Assembly (NCBI GenBank): GCA_035236585.1 | Contig: CP141137.1 | Location: 13,284,327 to 13,348,326 of the forward strand | DNA from: Warburgia ugandensis | Lineage: Eukaryota; Streptophyta; Magnoliopsida; Canellales; Canellaceae | DNA length: 64,000 nucleotides | Reading direction: 5' to 3' | Notes under the pieces: model-generated | What the model saw: only the letters and a program-made list of their open reading frames with translations | The model's database searches: none | Told to the model about the DNA's origin: nothing | Shown: positions 11,912 through 23,767 of the stretch, piece by piece | Position numbering within the stretch: the stretch's first letter is position 1 | Layout of the letters: every line of letters starts with the position of its first letter | Position numbers and translations under genes: made by a program

Positions 11912-13321
11912 ACTTGTCCTAAAATAGTGTGGATTGAATGAGTTTGCAAATTTAGAACTTTTTTGTGTTTTCGGTCAGAGAGACGTGGATAGTTAGATAG
12001 ACTGGTTAAAGAAGAGTACAGTATCAATGAATTATAAGCACGTTGTTGAGATGTTAGAATCATTGAACCATTCTTCTGGGGTTTTGATCTTCTGGTGTGT
12101 GTGTGTGTGCGTGCGCGCTGGGGGATTGGAGATCAAAGGCGTAGCCCACCATGGTGAAGCTGGGGGTTTGTATAGAAATTTCAGTCCTGTCTTGGAGGAC
12201 TGCAGCATTCCTCAATGAAGAATGCATGAAAAATCCACCTTGGTGATGTAGTCAGCCAACTGGATGTAAGAGAACTAGATAAATTATCTCAATGACATGG
12301 CCTACAAGCTCTGTACATATAAAGGTCTATATTGGCAGGTAAAAAACAGCAGTTTTGTATTGCTAGACATCCAAAACAGGAGTGGCCAGGTGAACTGCTC
12401 AGATAATCCAACGTTGGGGCCTTTCATGCAAAACTGGGCAGATAATATCGCTGCTTGCTGTAGTGCAATGACTCCACAATAATGCAATCCTTGGCTCGTA
12501 AGACTTTGTTTAGGAAGTCCATCCATAGATCCAGCAGTGTCAAACTCTTCTACCAGTAATATATCTATCATGAGCAACTATGTTTTCCTTGATCAGAACT
12601 CCCATGAAGAAAGAGATCCTTGGCACCTGAACATTCTATATCTGGCTGTTGGCCCATGCCACTCTTCTTCGTCTCGCTTTTTTCTTCTTCCCCCATTTCA
12701 TGCTACCGCATACTACTGTGAAGTGATCTCAGATGTCCAGTGAGGATGAAGAGCTCGGATAGACAAACAAACAGGGCCTGCATATACTTTTAGTTATTAA
12801 CTTTGATCCTTGTTTTTCACAATATTAACCATCCACTGTTGGCCAAAAAAAAAAAGAAGAAGAAGAAGAAAATCTTTATTGATTAAGATATATAATTTCT
12901 GTCGGAGGGCCCTTTTCTTACAGCAAGGAAGAAGGAGGTTAATCCTGTGGAGAATATTTTCAGCTCATAGCCAATCTCTGATTTCTTTCAACGAGTATGA
13001 ACGATCTGAATCATCAAAAAGCTGGCTCTGAGTTGCACGGCCTGGCTCCGTCTCCGTTGACAACGTGATAGGCCATAACAGTAATGAAATAAAGAAATAG
13101 TCTTATTATAAAAGGGCCCTCAATATGATGCAAACACCAAATGCAATCCACAAAAGGAAAAGTACGTAGTAGATATAGGACATCTACAAAACTCTAGGCA
13201 AGAAGAAGGAGAACATATTGGTTGTTGCCGATGATAACACATAATCATCAAAATCTTGATCCAAGCAATATATGATTACTGGGGCAAGGTTCCTGAATTT
13301 AGCTGATTATGCTAAGTAGGG
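11912..13321. other. No recognisable gene; short (TG)n tract
   Basis: It contains a TG/CG dinucleotide run at 12095-12119 and scattered short frames without family motifs. A block near 11965-12010 (cagagagacgtggatagtta) resembles one at 9729-9768. The nature of both is unknown. Confidence 0.4.
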
Positions 13322-13459
13322 TTGTTGTCGTGTGATCTTGATGTCACAGGTTCAAGGCATGAAAACAGCCTTTTGCAAAATACAGGATAAGTCCATGTAT
13401 TATTGACCCTTGTGGTCCTCTCCTTCCCTGAACCCTGTGCACAGGGGCTGCTCTTTTTT
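13322..13459 (+). mobile_element. 5'-truncated Au-type SINE with 14-bp target duplication
   Basis: The body starts ttgttgtcgtgtgatcttg, so about 27 bp of the usual head (A-box side) is missing. It continues through the B-box-like caggttcaagg and cagccttttgcaaaat to ggggctgctctttttt. The 14-bp sequence tatgctaagtaggg lies on both sides (13308-13321 and 13460-13473), which fixes the ends. Confidence 0.9.
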
Positions 13460-13473
13460 TATGCTAAGTAGGG

Positions 13474-14690
13474 ACCTTCATGTAAACCAAAGTCACCACA
13501 CAGTAACTTGGCATTAGGTCACTCCTTCTCGTAGGAATTCTTACGTATTTTATCTAGAGGTCCCAGGAGTACATGCTCGGAGGCACATGCCACCCTTTTT
13601 CCATCTTTCTATAAGATCTAAGTCGTTTATCATGTTTGGTGTACAAAAATTAGATGACCCACAAGAAATCAATATATTCAGATAATTTTAACCATCTACT
13701 TTCAATATTTGAAAATATTGTTAAAAGTCCTTGCTCACAATTTTCAACTCAAAGAAATAGAGAAAATTAAGCATCCAAATAAGCATTCAGAGCTTGATGA
13801 ATGCCTTAGATTTAAAAAAAAAAAACCACAAAATTGGAAAAAAAAGAAAGTGGGTTATACTTCATCACGGGTTCCAAAGCGAGGGCCCCCATCGGGGACT
13901 CTTTTATTAATCTTGCCAGAAGCGACAAAACACCAAACCATACCGTGAGTCACCCAAATATTTATTTGAGACGTAGTGTGCCCGTGAATCGACATGCTTA
14001 GGCAAACTTCTTCATTTCAGTGGCTGCAAATGGCTCGTATTACTATTTCATTCCCTACACGTGATACAATTGCTGTCGTATCCTTTGCTCTCACTCTTTC
14101 CTATTATTACTCCCTTGTCTGGTATGAAAGGGGCCCTTAAGCACTAATTAGCTGTTTCTCTTCTTTGCCCCATCTCACAAGGCATTTTTCTATACCAAAG
14201 AATGGTTTGGTACATACTCTGGCAGTGGTCTATGTTTCCAATTCATTGGATGCCTATTGATACGGACAAATGCTATATATATATATATAATTCCATTGTT
14301 TGATCTTGATTCTCTAATTTTTTTCATTTTATAGTGAGATATTTATCAAATAAGATGTACTTCCCACAAGTCTTGTCATATCTTCGCCACTAAATCTGAT
14401 CCTCTTTGATTTCAAATGTATTTAGGTAAGTGTATAAGCAACAAGAAGATTGTATTTATTAGTAGAATTTTTCAGGCTTTGCTTGCTATCCAGCTTGCAA
14501 CGAAGGTCTTTTGGGTCTCATTTCTCAATTGATGAATGTTTCCCCCCAGTTGGACTTGGATGATTGGCATCAGTCACAAAAGAAGGCATCTTCTCTTCTC
14601 TCTCTTTTTTTAGAAAAAAAGGTGCTGTGGCTTTACATCGAGATCGAGGTTTTAAGATTATAAGTAGAAGAAAGAAAAACAAAATAAAAA
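13474..14690. other. No recognisable gene
   Basis: AT-rich DNA with a short (TA)n run at 14274-14289. No coding motif was recognised. Confidence 0.4.
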
Positions 14691-15900
14691 CTATTCCAAT
14701 CCTCGAATTTTCAAAGAATGTAGATGTGAGCCTTCTTTAACTAGAGAATCCACTTGCTCATCAACTGATCTTGGAGTGCAAATAAAGGAGACATCCGAAG
14801 CATCAACTGTCATTCGAATTTTATTGATAAGGTGCCAAAATTTCCATTGAGTTGCTGAGTTCTTATTAAGCCAACCAACCAATGGCCACCTTCTACGGTT
14901 ATTCCAAATAAGAATACCTTAGAATATACATTGACCTTTTGCTCTTGTAAAATCTATGGTTCTTAGAAGGTACAGGTGGACCACCAGGGTCTATAGTATA
15001 TAACCTTACCTTACATTCTTGCAAGAGGCTGTGTACATGCCTTAAACCTGTGACCTCAAGATTATATGACAACAACAACTTTACCATTGCTCAAGGCTGT
15101 CCTTCCTAATTCCTATAGGTCTGCAAAGTAAAAAATGGTTTCATCTTTAAGATTTTTCAAAAATCCACTAATACCTGATAATCCAGGACTTCGAAGGCTT
15201 CATCAAAGTTAAGCTTATAATAACTAGGGGCTGAAGGAGACCATTTCGGTTCTGATTTTCTTTAGTCCTGTAAGACTTAGCAATCTCCTCCTATTTGAGA
15301 ACAATATCATTAGTAGAAAAAGCTTCAAATTGCGGAAGAGATGAGGCCCTGGTGGCTGTCCATCTAGTGATTCTGTCTACCAAGAATTTTGATGGATATT
15401 TGTTTTTAAAACATGCCGCATTTCTCTCTAGTCATAAAATCCAAATGGCTACATTAATGAAAGAGATCACAGAATTTTACCTCCCTTTTTCTTAAAAGGG
15501 GCACACCATTTTTGCAGCATATGATTAAAACAGCTTGGAAGGACCCGTGCCAAATGCCTTGGGCAATAGGACAAAACAAGAATAAATGATCTCTATTCTC
15601 CAAAGCTTTTAACCTTTGTGTCCGCCTCTTTTTTAGATCCTACATACGTGGGAGTTTCATGCACTTGGGCTACCCTTATGATGGACCAAACCAACCCTTG
15701 ATATTAGATCATCAAATGTCAGGATTTTATCAAGAGATAATGTCCATGCAAAAAAATGACTCCAAATGAAATTAGCATACGGCCATGGGTCTTCTATATT
15801 TGGGTTAAGATTAAAGCTGATTTTACCTAGAAAAGATTTAAAAACTTTAAACAAAGCTATGGCATTTAATAAAGAGAAATAGAGGAACAAAATTCATGTG
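14691..15900 (-). pseudogene. L1-type LINE 3' fragment (zf-RVT and RNase H), split by a SINE
   Basis: On the minus strand, 15890-15657 encodes a zf-RVT-like stretch (FFAWTLSLDKILTFDDLISR). Further along, near 15240, comes the start of a plant LINE RNase H (SYYKLNFDEAFE). At 14882-14691 comes the RNase H tail (WKFWHLINKIRMTVDASDVSF). Stops and frameshifts interrupt all parts. An Au SINE at 14968-15104 sits inside the RNase H part, so the LINE was already here when the SINE landed. Confidence 0.7.
14968..15104 (-). mobile_element. 3'-truncated Au-type SINE nested in an L1 fragment
   Basis: On the minus strand the head reads agccttgagcaatggtaaag, then the B-box-like aggtcacaggtttaagg and cagcctcttgcaagaatg. 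The copy stops near the ggtccacc motif and lacks the final ggagcttc-tgcaccgg tail. No target duplication could be identified because the 3' end is lost. Confidence 0.8.
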
Positions 15901-15935
15901 ACCGACCCTTAATCAGGATTAGGTGTTGAATATTA
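15871..15935 (+). mobile_element. RTE LINE 3'-end fragment
   Basis: The stretch around aaattcatgtgaccgaccc matches the 3' terminus of the RTE LINE at 9680-9720 (agattcatgtgaccga) and, in reverse, that at 40830. Only the tail is present, as expected of a strongly 5'-truncated insertion. Confidence 0.5.
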
Positions 15936-17817
15936 CGATGATATTCAGTTTCCAAGTGACATTATCTTCATACAATGACGAACGAGCACTGAGCATATCT
16001 TGGATAGAGGAGTTTGCTTCTATATTTCCTAGGAGCCCCTCAAGTTCCACTGAAAATGAATTGCCTATTGAGCTTTGTTAACAGACAAGAATAGTAAGAG
16101 ATGACATTGTCGCTTGTGTAACCAGATGCTCGAATAGGAGATGAAAGGACTGGATTAGGCATTGATCTTCAAGCCATGCGCCTATACAAAAAGATATATT
16201 GTTTCCTTTACTCACTTAGAACCGAATATTGCTGCGGGAAAGAATAATGTACTTTGTAACGTCTCTCTATACCAGTGAACATTTTGCTTCTTCTGTTGCT
16301 TTTTCATTAATCTTCCAACTACTATGCTTTGGTTACTATATATTTTTAATTATTCAAAGGGGACAAATAAAAGCAAATAGGTTTTCAAAGAGTCCTGGCA
16401 AGAGTACAAACTCAAGAGGAAATGAAGATGAAGGTGCATATGCCTATTTTTTCATACAAGGTAGAAATTTTATGGTAGATCTAAGTAATTTATCATGTTT
16501 AGAATGCAAAAAATAAGAAATTCATGGGAAATCAATGTATTTGAATGATCCTAATCACTTATTTTGGGTCTTTGAAAAAAATTAATAAGAATGAATACTC
16601 ATAATTTTTACTTAAAAAATATAGACTACAATCATTGAATGGGCATAAAATTTGAGTTCTAGCCTATTTATACCACTTCTAATAAGTTTTACCATGCATG
16701 AAAATAAGGCGTGGGCTCATTCCTCTCTTCTCTCTTCTTGAGAGCGTAAGCTTACCGGGATTCTCTCTGAAAAGATGAGAATTGATGAAGAGAAGAACAT
16801 GCTATAAAGCGGCCAGCAATTGACTTACAGACAAGTCAGATCTGGACACTCTACTCCGGCATGGGAAAAAACGAAGGCAAGAAAGAATGAAGTATAGCAG
16901 AGATAGATGAGAGACCAAAAATCAAATCCAATCTCTACGGGCCATAACAAATCCACTAACTTTGCCATGAGCACTCACGAGTCCCCTTCCAAAAGAGGAA
17001 AAAAGAGAAAAAGAAAGTCTCGTTCCCTTGTCCTTGTATAATCTAATAAAAAAGAGGAAAAAAAAATATATATATATATATATAGTCGCCTCTCTGTTGG
17101 TCTTATACTAGTGAGACATTCTGAAATGGGAGAGGAATTTAATCAATAATGGCTCATCCGTAGCTGAAATTGGAATCTAGATGGCCTGGATCATTTAAAA
17201 AACTGTCCCAACTTTTCTTCTTTGGTTTTCTCCTTTTGTGTGAATGTTCAACTGGCTCCCTATTTTCTAATGCATCCATCACGTAACTTGCCCTAGCAAT
17301 GCATTGTCATGCAAATCTTTTGCAACGAATGATCCCAATCGCTGATTCCGAAAGTTAGACACAAAAGGCAAACATAATTTTCTAATTTTTTGGTCCTCCA
17401 CTTTACAAACACCTGTGAGAAATAAAGATTTGATCAGTCGACATGCCCTACCTAACATTTTCCGGGCAGGTCGTAGATGAACGGTTTGGATCACTTGCAA
17501 TTGTGGGCCTCACTTGTCCTTATAGTTGCCTACCAAAATTTCATATGGTAGATCAAAGTACGCAGTGGAAGGAGGACTTGCCAGCCAACTGCGTACCCAA
17601 AAACACGTACTAACAGACACCCGCACAAAACAGTCATTTAATTAAAGACGCGTCTTTCCAGCCTGTATGCACCCAGCGCTCTTTATTCCTCCTCTCTGGT
17701 CCCATCTCATCATCTCGTGATTTCCCCACCAAATACCATCCACCCTTTTCGACCACATTACGGTCCCATCAACTCTTCCTTGTCTCTCGAGCTCCCTCCT
17801 TTCAGGTCAGCCGCGCG
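15936..17817. other. Intergenic DNA and upstream region of the GATL gene
   Basis: No gene was recognised. A (TA)n tract lies at 17066-17084. The last 300 bp before the GATL start are more C-rich and pyrimidine-rich than the DNA further upstream, as often seen in plant 5' leaders. I saw no convincing TATA box, so the promoter is not called. Confidence 0.4.
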
Positions 17818-18903
17818 ATGTCGCCGCCGGGGAAATACCCTCTCTTTCTGCTACTGCTCTTCTCTTTCACCACCATGTCAACTAGTCTTAGCACTAGATT
17901 TTCTTCTAGGAAACATCAACTCCCAGTATTCCGAGAAGCCCCAGCATTCAGAAATGGCAAAGAATGCCCGAAAATCGTCTATTCATCACTGGATAGCCGG
18001 GCACACCACCCTTCAGTCATCCACGTAGCCATGACTTTAGATACTACGTACCTCCGGGGATCAGTTGCCGGCGTACTTTCCGTCCTAAAGCATGCTTCCT
18101 GCCCGGAAAACATAGTTTTCCATTTCCTAGCCTCGTCTCCATACCGCATCGAACTCCGCCAGACCATGTCCTCCACATTCCCATACCTTAATTTCTACCT
18201 CTACCATTTCGATTCCAGCCTCGTCAAAGGCAAAATCTCTTCCTCGGTCCGACGTGCCTTGGACCAACCACTGAACTACGCACGAATCTACTTAGCAGAT
18301 TTCCTACCCGCCGGTGTACGTCGGATCATCTACTTTGACTCCGATTTGGTTCTCGTCGATGATGTGGCAAAACTCTGGTCGATCGATCTGGGACCTCACG
18401 TGCTGGGGGCCCCAGAACACTGTCACGCTAATTTTACTAGCTATTTTACTCGTAAGTTCTGGTCTGATCCGGCTTTTGCGCGCGCGTTTGATGGAAGGAA
18501 GCCATGTTATTTTAACACTGGGGTTATGGTGATTGATGTGGATAGATGGAGAGGAGGCAGATATACACAGAAACTGGAAGCGTGGATGAGAATTCAGAAG
18601 AGAGTAAGGATTTATGAATTGGGTTCTTTGCCGCCATTTTTGTTGGTTTTTGCCGGAAATGTTAGAGGGGTTGAACATAGATGGAATCAGCATGGGCTTG
18701 GTGGGGATAATTTGGAAGGTCTGTGTAGAGATCTGCATCCGGGTCCGGTGAGTTTGCTGCATTGGAGTGGTAAGGGGAAGCCATGGCTTAGATTGGATTC
18801 TAAGCGTCCCTGTCCGCTGGATAGTTTGTGGGGTCCATATGATCTACACCGTAGATCTTCGGATGGGTTGTCTTCTTCTTCGCTTATATTTTCAGATACC
18901 TGA
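17818..18903 (+). CDS. GATL3: Galacturonosyltransferase-like protein (GT8 family, GATL3/4-like)
   Basis: This intronless gene encodes 361 residues, the usual GATL length. GATL proteins are GT8 glycosyltransferases of the secretory pathway implicated in xylan and pectin synthesis. The exact donor and acceptor of this member are not known from sequence. Residues 7-19 form a hydrophobic signal peptide or anchor. FREAPAFRN (38-46) is typical of the mature start. [19 protein letters not shown] opens the catalytic domain. The metal and sugar-nucleotide DxD motif is D174-S175-D176. NQHGLGGDN spans 290-298, and HWSGKGKPW begins at 315. The [11 protein letters not shown] segment, the [20 protein letters not shown] segment and the FSDT terminus favour the GATL3/GATL4 subgroup over GATL1 or GATL2, judged from memory. 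The first ATG was chosen because the hydrophobic segment follows it; Met20 is the next option and would remove that segment. No internal break is seen. Absence of introns is normal for the family. Confidence 0.95.
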   Translation: MSPPGKYPLFLLLLFSFTTMSTSLSTRFSSRKHQLPVFREAPAFRNGKECPKIVYSSLDSRAHHPSVIHVAMTLDTTYLRGSVAGVLSVLKHASCPENIVFHFLASSPYRIELRQTMSSTFPYLNFYLYHFDSSLVKGKISSSVRRALDQPLNYARIYLADFLPAGVRRIIYFDSDLVLVDDVAKLWSIDLGPHVLGAPEHCHANFTSYFTRKFWSDPAFARAFDGRKPCYFNTGVMVIDVDRWRGGRYTQKLEAWMRIQKRVRIYELGSLPPFLLVFAGNVRGVEHRWNQHGLGGDNLEGLCRDLHPGPVSLLHWSGKGKPWLRLDSKRPCPLDSLWGPYDLHRRSSDGLSSSSLIFSDT

Positions 18904-20460
18904 AATGGAGGAGAATTGGAGCACTGTCTGTTTTGTTTTGTCTGTCTCAGCAAGTAATGCGGAAGATGACGTAAGTAACTTCCTGAAAGAAGAATGCCCT
19001 GGTGCCTGGCCGGTACGTTTGCATGTTGGGTCCCAGTTATGATTGATCTAGAGCGTCCAATAGGTCCCCTCCCAGACTTGAAGATCATGCCCATCGGCCA
19101 CTGTTGTATATTTTCAGGTACATAATGTAGTCTTGGTCGTCAATTTTGAACCGTTTTGGTTAGAAGTGGCTAGGTTGAGGCTGTTCATATGATTGTACAA
19201 TCGACGGTCATCGATGGTCTTGTTTGTTTGCTGTAAGATAAATGGCTGAGATCAACCATAAGTGGGGCCTACTATGTGAAATGTATGTATCTCATTGTAT
19301 TACAATGAGGCTTTCCCGGACATTCAATTCGTTCTTAAATTGTCAAAAATGTTGATATTGGTCAACCCTTTGTGCTTTGTGGAATATTGCAAGGAAAGGT
19401 TAGAGAGACGTGGTAAATTGCAGGCTTGCCCACTTTTACATGAGAGTTCCGCCTCTGCTTGATCCTACCTTTTGGTCCTTTTTTCATCTGATCTCAAACA
19501 ATTTTGTATATCTCGTAGACCAAAAGAATAACGATCATTGGGAGTTGTCATTATACAAAGTTTCTAGTCATTCATTTCTGGTGATCAAAAGCACATATTT
19601 TAGATGCCGAAGTCATTCAATCTGCAGGCTTTTTGGACTCGTAGACATCCAAAATCAGAGAGATTTCATGAATGGATCGGATCAATCTGCACACTGAACT
19701 TAGATGTGGTGACAGCTACGTAGTTCGTCCTAATTAAACATGATCTACATAATCCAGAGTAGGGCAGTCACTAGAATTCCGCACTCCAAGAATTGAGGGA
19801 AGAGACCGTCCAGAAACAATCTGAATTCATGGTCTTAGAGTCGTATGTGGCCTGTAGATCTGTTTAAATGATGGCATTGATTTCAATGTCTGAATCAACA
19901 TATTTGGCTTGTTGAGATATTTCCAACGTGAACTTTGTGACTCTGTGCTGCGATCCTTGGAGAGGAGAGGGCTCACCAGTACCAATAGTATATACATTAC
20001 ATTTGCCTGACTGCTAGTATCCTTGTCTAGTCGATGTAGCATCTGAGAACTAATTGAGGCATTAACATGTGAATCCAAGCTTTTGTTAACACTACCTTAG
20101 CGCATTAACATGTGAATCATTAATCTGTTTATACTGCCTTAGCTTATTCCACAGATGTGACAAATATCAGATAAATTCTAACCATTCAGTTTGTTGGGAT
20201 CTTATTGCCATATTCTGAGATTTTTGAGCTACTAGTCATTTCACAGTCTGAGTAATAGCAAGATCGTCCATGTCGTTGGAGATGGTTGGTGGTGCATAAC
20301 CTCTCAAGGAAGAGGTTCGGCAGGTAAACGCTTGCATCACCCAAACAAGAGAAAAAAAGAAATAAAAAAAAGAAAACTGAACTCAAATAAGAACCTTTTA
20401 GCTGCAGATATATGGTGGATTGTGCATAGAGGTGTCAAATAGGTGAAACGGATTATAGGC
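18904..20460. other. 3' flank of the GATL gene and intergenic DNA
   Basis: The first few hundred bases are presumably the 3' untranslated region. I did not see a decisive polyadenylation signal. No other gene was recognised. Confidence 0.4.
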
Positions 20461-20520
20461 TATGACTTGAACCTAAGACCTTAAAAACAACATACAAGCA
20501 CTCTAACCAACTAGACTATT
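20461..20520 (-). mobile_element. tRNA-derived SINE head (not Au type)
   Basis: On the minus strand the segment reads agtctagttggttagagtgc (A-box-like), then, after about 25 bases, cttaggttcaagtcat (B-box-like). This is the arrangement of a tRNA-derived pol III promoter. No acceptor stem or anticodon arm of a real tRNA can be made out. It abuts the truncated start of the L1 LINE. Confidence 0.5.
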
Positions 20521-20524
20521 CTTA

Positions 20525-22665
20525 CAAATAGACTGAAGGGGCATATGCCTAAGGATTGCATTCCGTGCAAACTAAACTTAAAGACAATCTGGGTTATGTG
20601 ACAATTAAATTGGATATGAATATGGCATACAATAGACGTGGGGAATTAAATTCAATGAGAGATGGGTTGTTTGGATCATGGCCTATGTAATTTCTCTCTC
20701 CTCCTCAGTTTTGATAAATGGTAGATGTGGGGAATTTTTCCACCCAACAAGGGGAGCCAATTTTCCCTTACCTTTTCATATTATGCTTGGAAATTCTCAC
20801 AAATTTACTGCAGCAAGCGGAAACACATAAGAAGATCAGAGGAATTCCGTTTAGTAAGAATCGTTTAAGAGTCTGTCACTCATTCCTCACTGATGGCTCT
20901 ATAATTTTTTGCAGAGCAAAGAAGGAAGACTGAGAGTATATCAATAACATCTTATGATATGAGTTGTACTGAGGCCAGATGGTGAGCAAGGACAAATCCT
21001 CAATCACCTTTAGCTGCAAAGTTCGAGAATTGATGAGGCAGAATTTAGTGCAACTATTGGGCCTAAAAGAATGTAGGAAGCTCGAAAAATACCTAGAGAT
21101 TCCTTACACAGAAGAAAGGTCCAAGAAATACGACTTGCTACCTGTTGTGAATAGAATATATGCTCGGAAAAATGTGTTGCTGTACTGACTTATATTATGA
21201 GCATTTTAGGCTACCAACTTACATTTGCACTGAGATAGATGCGAGCATTAGAAGATTCTGGTGGAAAGCTGGTGAAGGCACAAGAGGAATGATGTGGATT
21301 AAGTGGTCTCTGCTAGGATTCTCGAACAAGGCATGAGGGCTGGGATTTAGGTCCACAAAGGAGTTCAATTTAACTCTCTTAGCAAAGCATGTATGGACAC
21401 TAATCAGCAATCCACATTCCTATTAGCAAAAGTACTAAAGCTAAGTATTTCTCCAAGACTGATTTTCTTAATGCAAAATAAGGGACCAATAGTTCTCTTA
21501 GCTGGAAGAATGTACTAGTTGCCTAGAAGAATGTACTAGTTGCCAGACCAGTATTAAAGTCAGGCCTTAGGTGGAGAATTGGTAATGGTGAACATGTCAA
21601 AGTTTTCTTGTTGTTGATTCCTAGTGCTTCTTCCTCTATGCTGCCTATTGGTCCTAGTGGAATAGGATTGACTCACAATAAAGAAAATTTGCGGCTACCC
21701 TCTGCTGTCAAAGGAACTAACAACCACACCCTCTCTAGCAGACCTGGAACTTGAAGAATGAGTTAAGGATCTAATGTGTTCTCAAAATGACTAGTGAGAC
21801 TTAGACAAGATTTCAATGTCATTCTCTCTTCAAGATCAACAAATAATATTGAGTGCTCCTTTGAGTAATACATCGATAGCGGACGGGCTGAATTGGTACA
21901 AAAATAGGACTGGTGTCTACGAGGTTCGTAGTGGATATCACTTGAAATGGGAAAATTGCAGAACAGCCAGGCTAGCACCTCTCAGGTAAACCCATTAAAA
22001 GAGACTTGGTCTGAAATCTGGAAATCGGAGTCAAACCCAAATAATAGAATGTTTTGGGGAAGAACAATGAGGAACATATCACCCACAAAGGAGAACCTCC
22101 ATAGGAAAATGGTTTCAACTCCACATGTATACCCCGCAGCAGATTAATGAGAGAGGTCCTGGGGATATTCGGAATAACAAATCAGATGAGAGTAACAATT
22201 AATTTTGTACTTGGAAACCTCCTACAAATTTTAACTTCAAGGCCAATTAGGATGCAGCAGTTTGTACCACAACTCAGAAAACTAGATTTGGGATGATAAT
22301 TAGAGATGAAATGGGATGTGTGATGGCAGCAAGAGCCGAGAGTATAACAGGTGTTCTGGACGCAACAGTAGCTGAAACTCGAAGCACAGTAAAGGCAGTA
22401 GATTTTTGCATTGAAATTGTCCACCGAGATATGGAATTTGAAGGGGACTCTAAAGCTGCCAGCCACATAAATGTGATGCTTCTTGGGGTCCATTATCATT
22501 GTTATCCATCAAAGATTGACAGCATTTCAACGCTGAAAGTTCCTTTTTGCTAGGAGAGACTAACAAGGCAGCTCAGTGCATAGCTAGAGCTAGTCTTTTA
22601 GATGTAGATGGAAATTTTGACTAGAGAACTTGCCCTTGTGCGGCAGCATCATTTCTACATAATTG
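20525..22665 (+). mobile_element. Decayed L1-type LINE, 5'-truncated
   Basis: It begins inside the reverse transcriptase (NRLKGHMPKDCIPCK, then TIKLDMNMAYN near 20609). 20718-20933 carries QQGEPIFPYLFILCLEIL and, where an active element has ADD, the sequence LTDG. 20979-21188 continues the RT (DKSSITFSCKV, YLEIPYTEERSKKY). After a stop come IRRFWWKAGEG and WIKWSLLGFSNKA near 21245-21340. A zf-RVT remnant lies near 22050 (SPTKENLHRKM). An RNase H domain covers 22240-22620 (FGMIIRDEMGCVMAARAES, EGDSKAA). It ends in a short T-rich tail. Many stops and the loss of the RT aspartates show it is dead. Confidence 0.85.
22293..22553 (+). pseudogene. LINE RNase H domain fragment
   Basis: This 86-codon frame matches the RNase H domain (RVT_3 type) that ends many plant L1 LINEs: IIRDEMGCVMAAR, then a helix with AETRSTVKAVDFC, then EFEGDSKAA. 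The preceding strand with the first aspartate (ANWDAAVC) is upstream in the same frame, just before the ATG. It is part of the LINE at 20525-22665, not a host gene. Confidence 0.75.
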
Positions 22666-22701
22666 TAATTTTTTTTATTTAACTCCTCAAGTGTTTGTTA
22701 A

Positions 22702-22750
22702 AAGGGCAGCTCCGGTGCATGAAGCTCTGATTTCACGCCTTGAACCGTGA
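22702..22750 (-). mobile_element. Internally deleted Au-type SINE with 17-bp target duplication
   Basis: Only the 3' tail (aagggcagctccggtgcatg) and a short B-box-side piece (cttgaaccgtga) remain, about 49 bp instead of about 180. The 17-bp sequence cctcaagtgtttgttaa flanks it at 22685-22701 and 22751-22767, which marks a retroposition event. Confidence 0.75.
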
Positions 22751-22767
22751 CCTCAAGTGTTTGTTAA

Positions 22768-23767
22768 GGAATGTATTTTCTTTTTAGAATTTGTGCACTA
22801 GTTGTATATTCCTTCATTCTATTTCAGTGACTGTCTATAGTTTCCATATGCATTTGAGTTAAAATGATGGTTAAATTGCAAGTTCAAAATAAATTTTGCT
22901 TCATTATCATTTCATTGCAACGTTTAGAAGCATTTGCTTCTATATATGTTAACGAGAACATAAATTACACAGACTAAAAGGTCACCCCTTGCCTAATACA
23001 AGGCCCGGCAACGATAAATGTCTTTGTATCGTTGTAAACGACTTTGGTGGATTAATCTGTTTTCATTTCTAATGGCATGGAAACATCTACATGTGGGTAT
23101 CAACGTGGCTTCTCGTTGACTAGTGCAATATTTCCTCCGGTGATCTCTGCAAGGAAACTCCAAGGTGGAGATCAGTTATTCTTGACTTATGTCTTCTATT
23201 CAATCCTTTTCTCGGACATTAAAATACAGGGTCAAGGAAGAAAACCAAGAGTTGTTGAGGGTTGGTAGTGGTTGGCAGGAGTTAAGGAACTATATTTGTA
23301 TTGGCCTGCTGAATCAAGCAATACATTCTAGTGCTATGTAATTGTTTCTTTCAAATACATTTTGACTTATAATATCTGCAAGTATGAATTCTCTTTCCCT
23401 GTTAATGTTCTATGCATGTGAGCTATAGATTCAATCTAGCTGAATTCCCTCGTGAATCTTGAGTTACAGTTGGATGACAGACTTTGTGTTTGCTAAAACC
23501 AATCTCTGATCCACCCTTAGGCATGGTAAGACCAAGTCTTCTAACTAATCTCATAGCTTACACAACTAATGGAGAGTGGCATCCGCTCACAAGTATTTGG
23601 AATATAAAAGATCTTGCATCAGATGTAACCTATAAAATAGAGAAAAATATGATAAGGAGAAGTGGGGTTTGCTTACTTAATAAACAAGTGCAAATAAATG
23701 AGTGACACTTTTCTTTTTCTAACTTGTGTTTTACTCCAATAGTTTCTTGTGAATAATTTTTAAAAAT
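22768..23767. other. No recognisable gene
   Basis: Short frames such as 23077-23268 and 23484-23705 show no family motif. Nothing else was recognised. Confidence 0.4.

Noticed and set aside
17717-18028. 103-codon frame overlapping the GATL start
   Set aside because: It is in a different frame and without conserved motifs. The GATL frame carries all the family signatures.
18304-18762. 152-codon minus-strand frame opposite the GATL gene
   Set aside because: It is an antisense shadow of a strongly conserved coding sequence. No motif of its own.
20461-20520. Functional tRNA gene
   Set aside because: Only A- and B-box-like motifs are present. No acceptor stem or anticodon arm can be formed.
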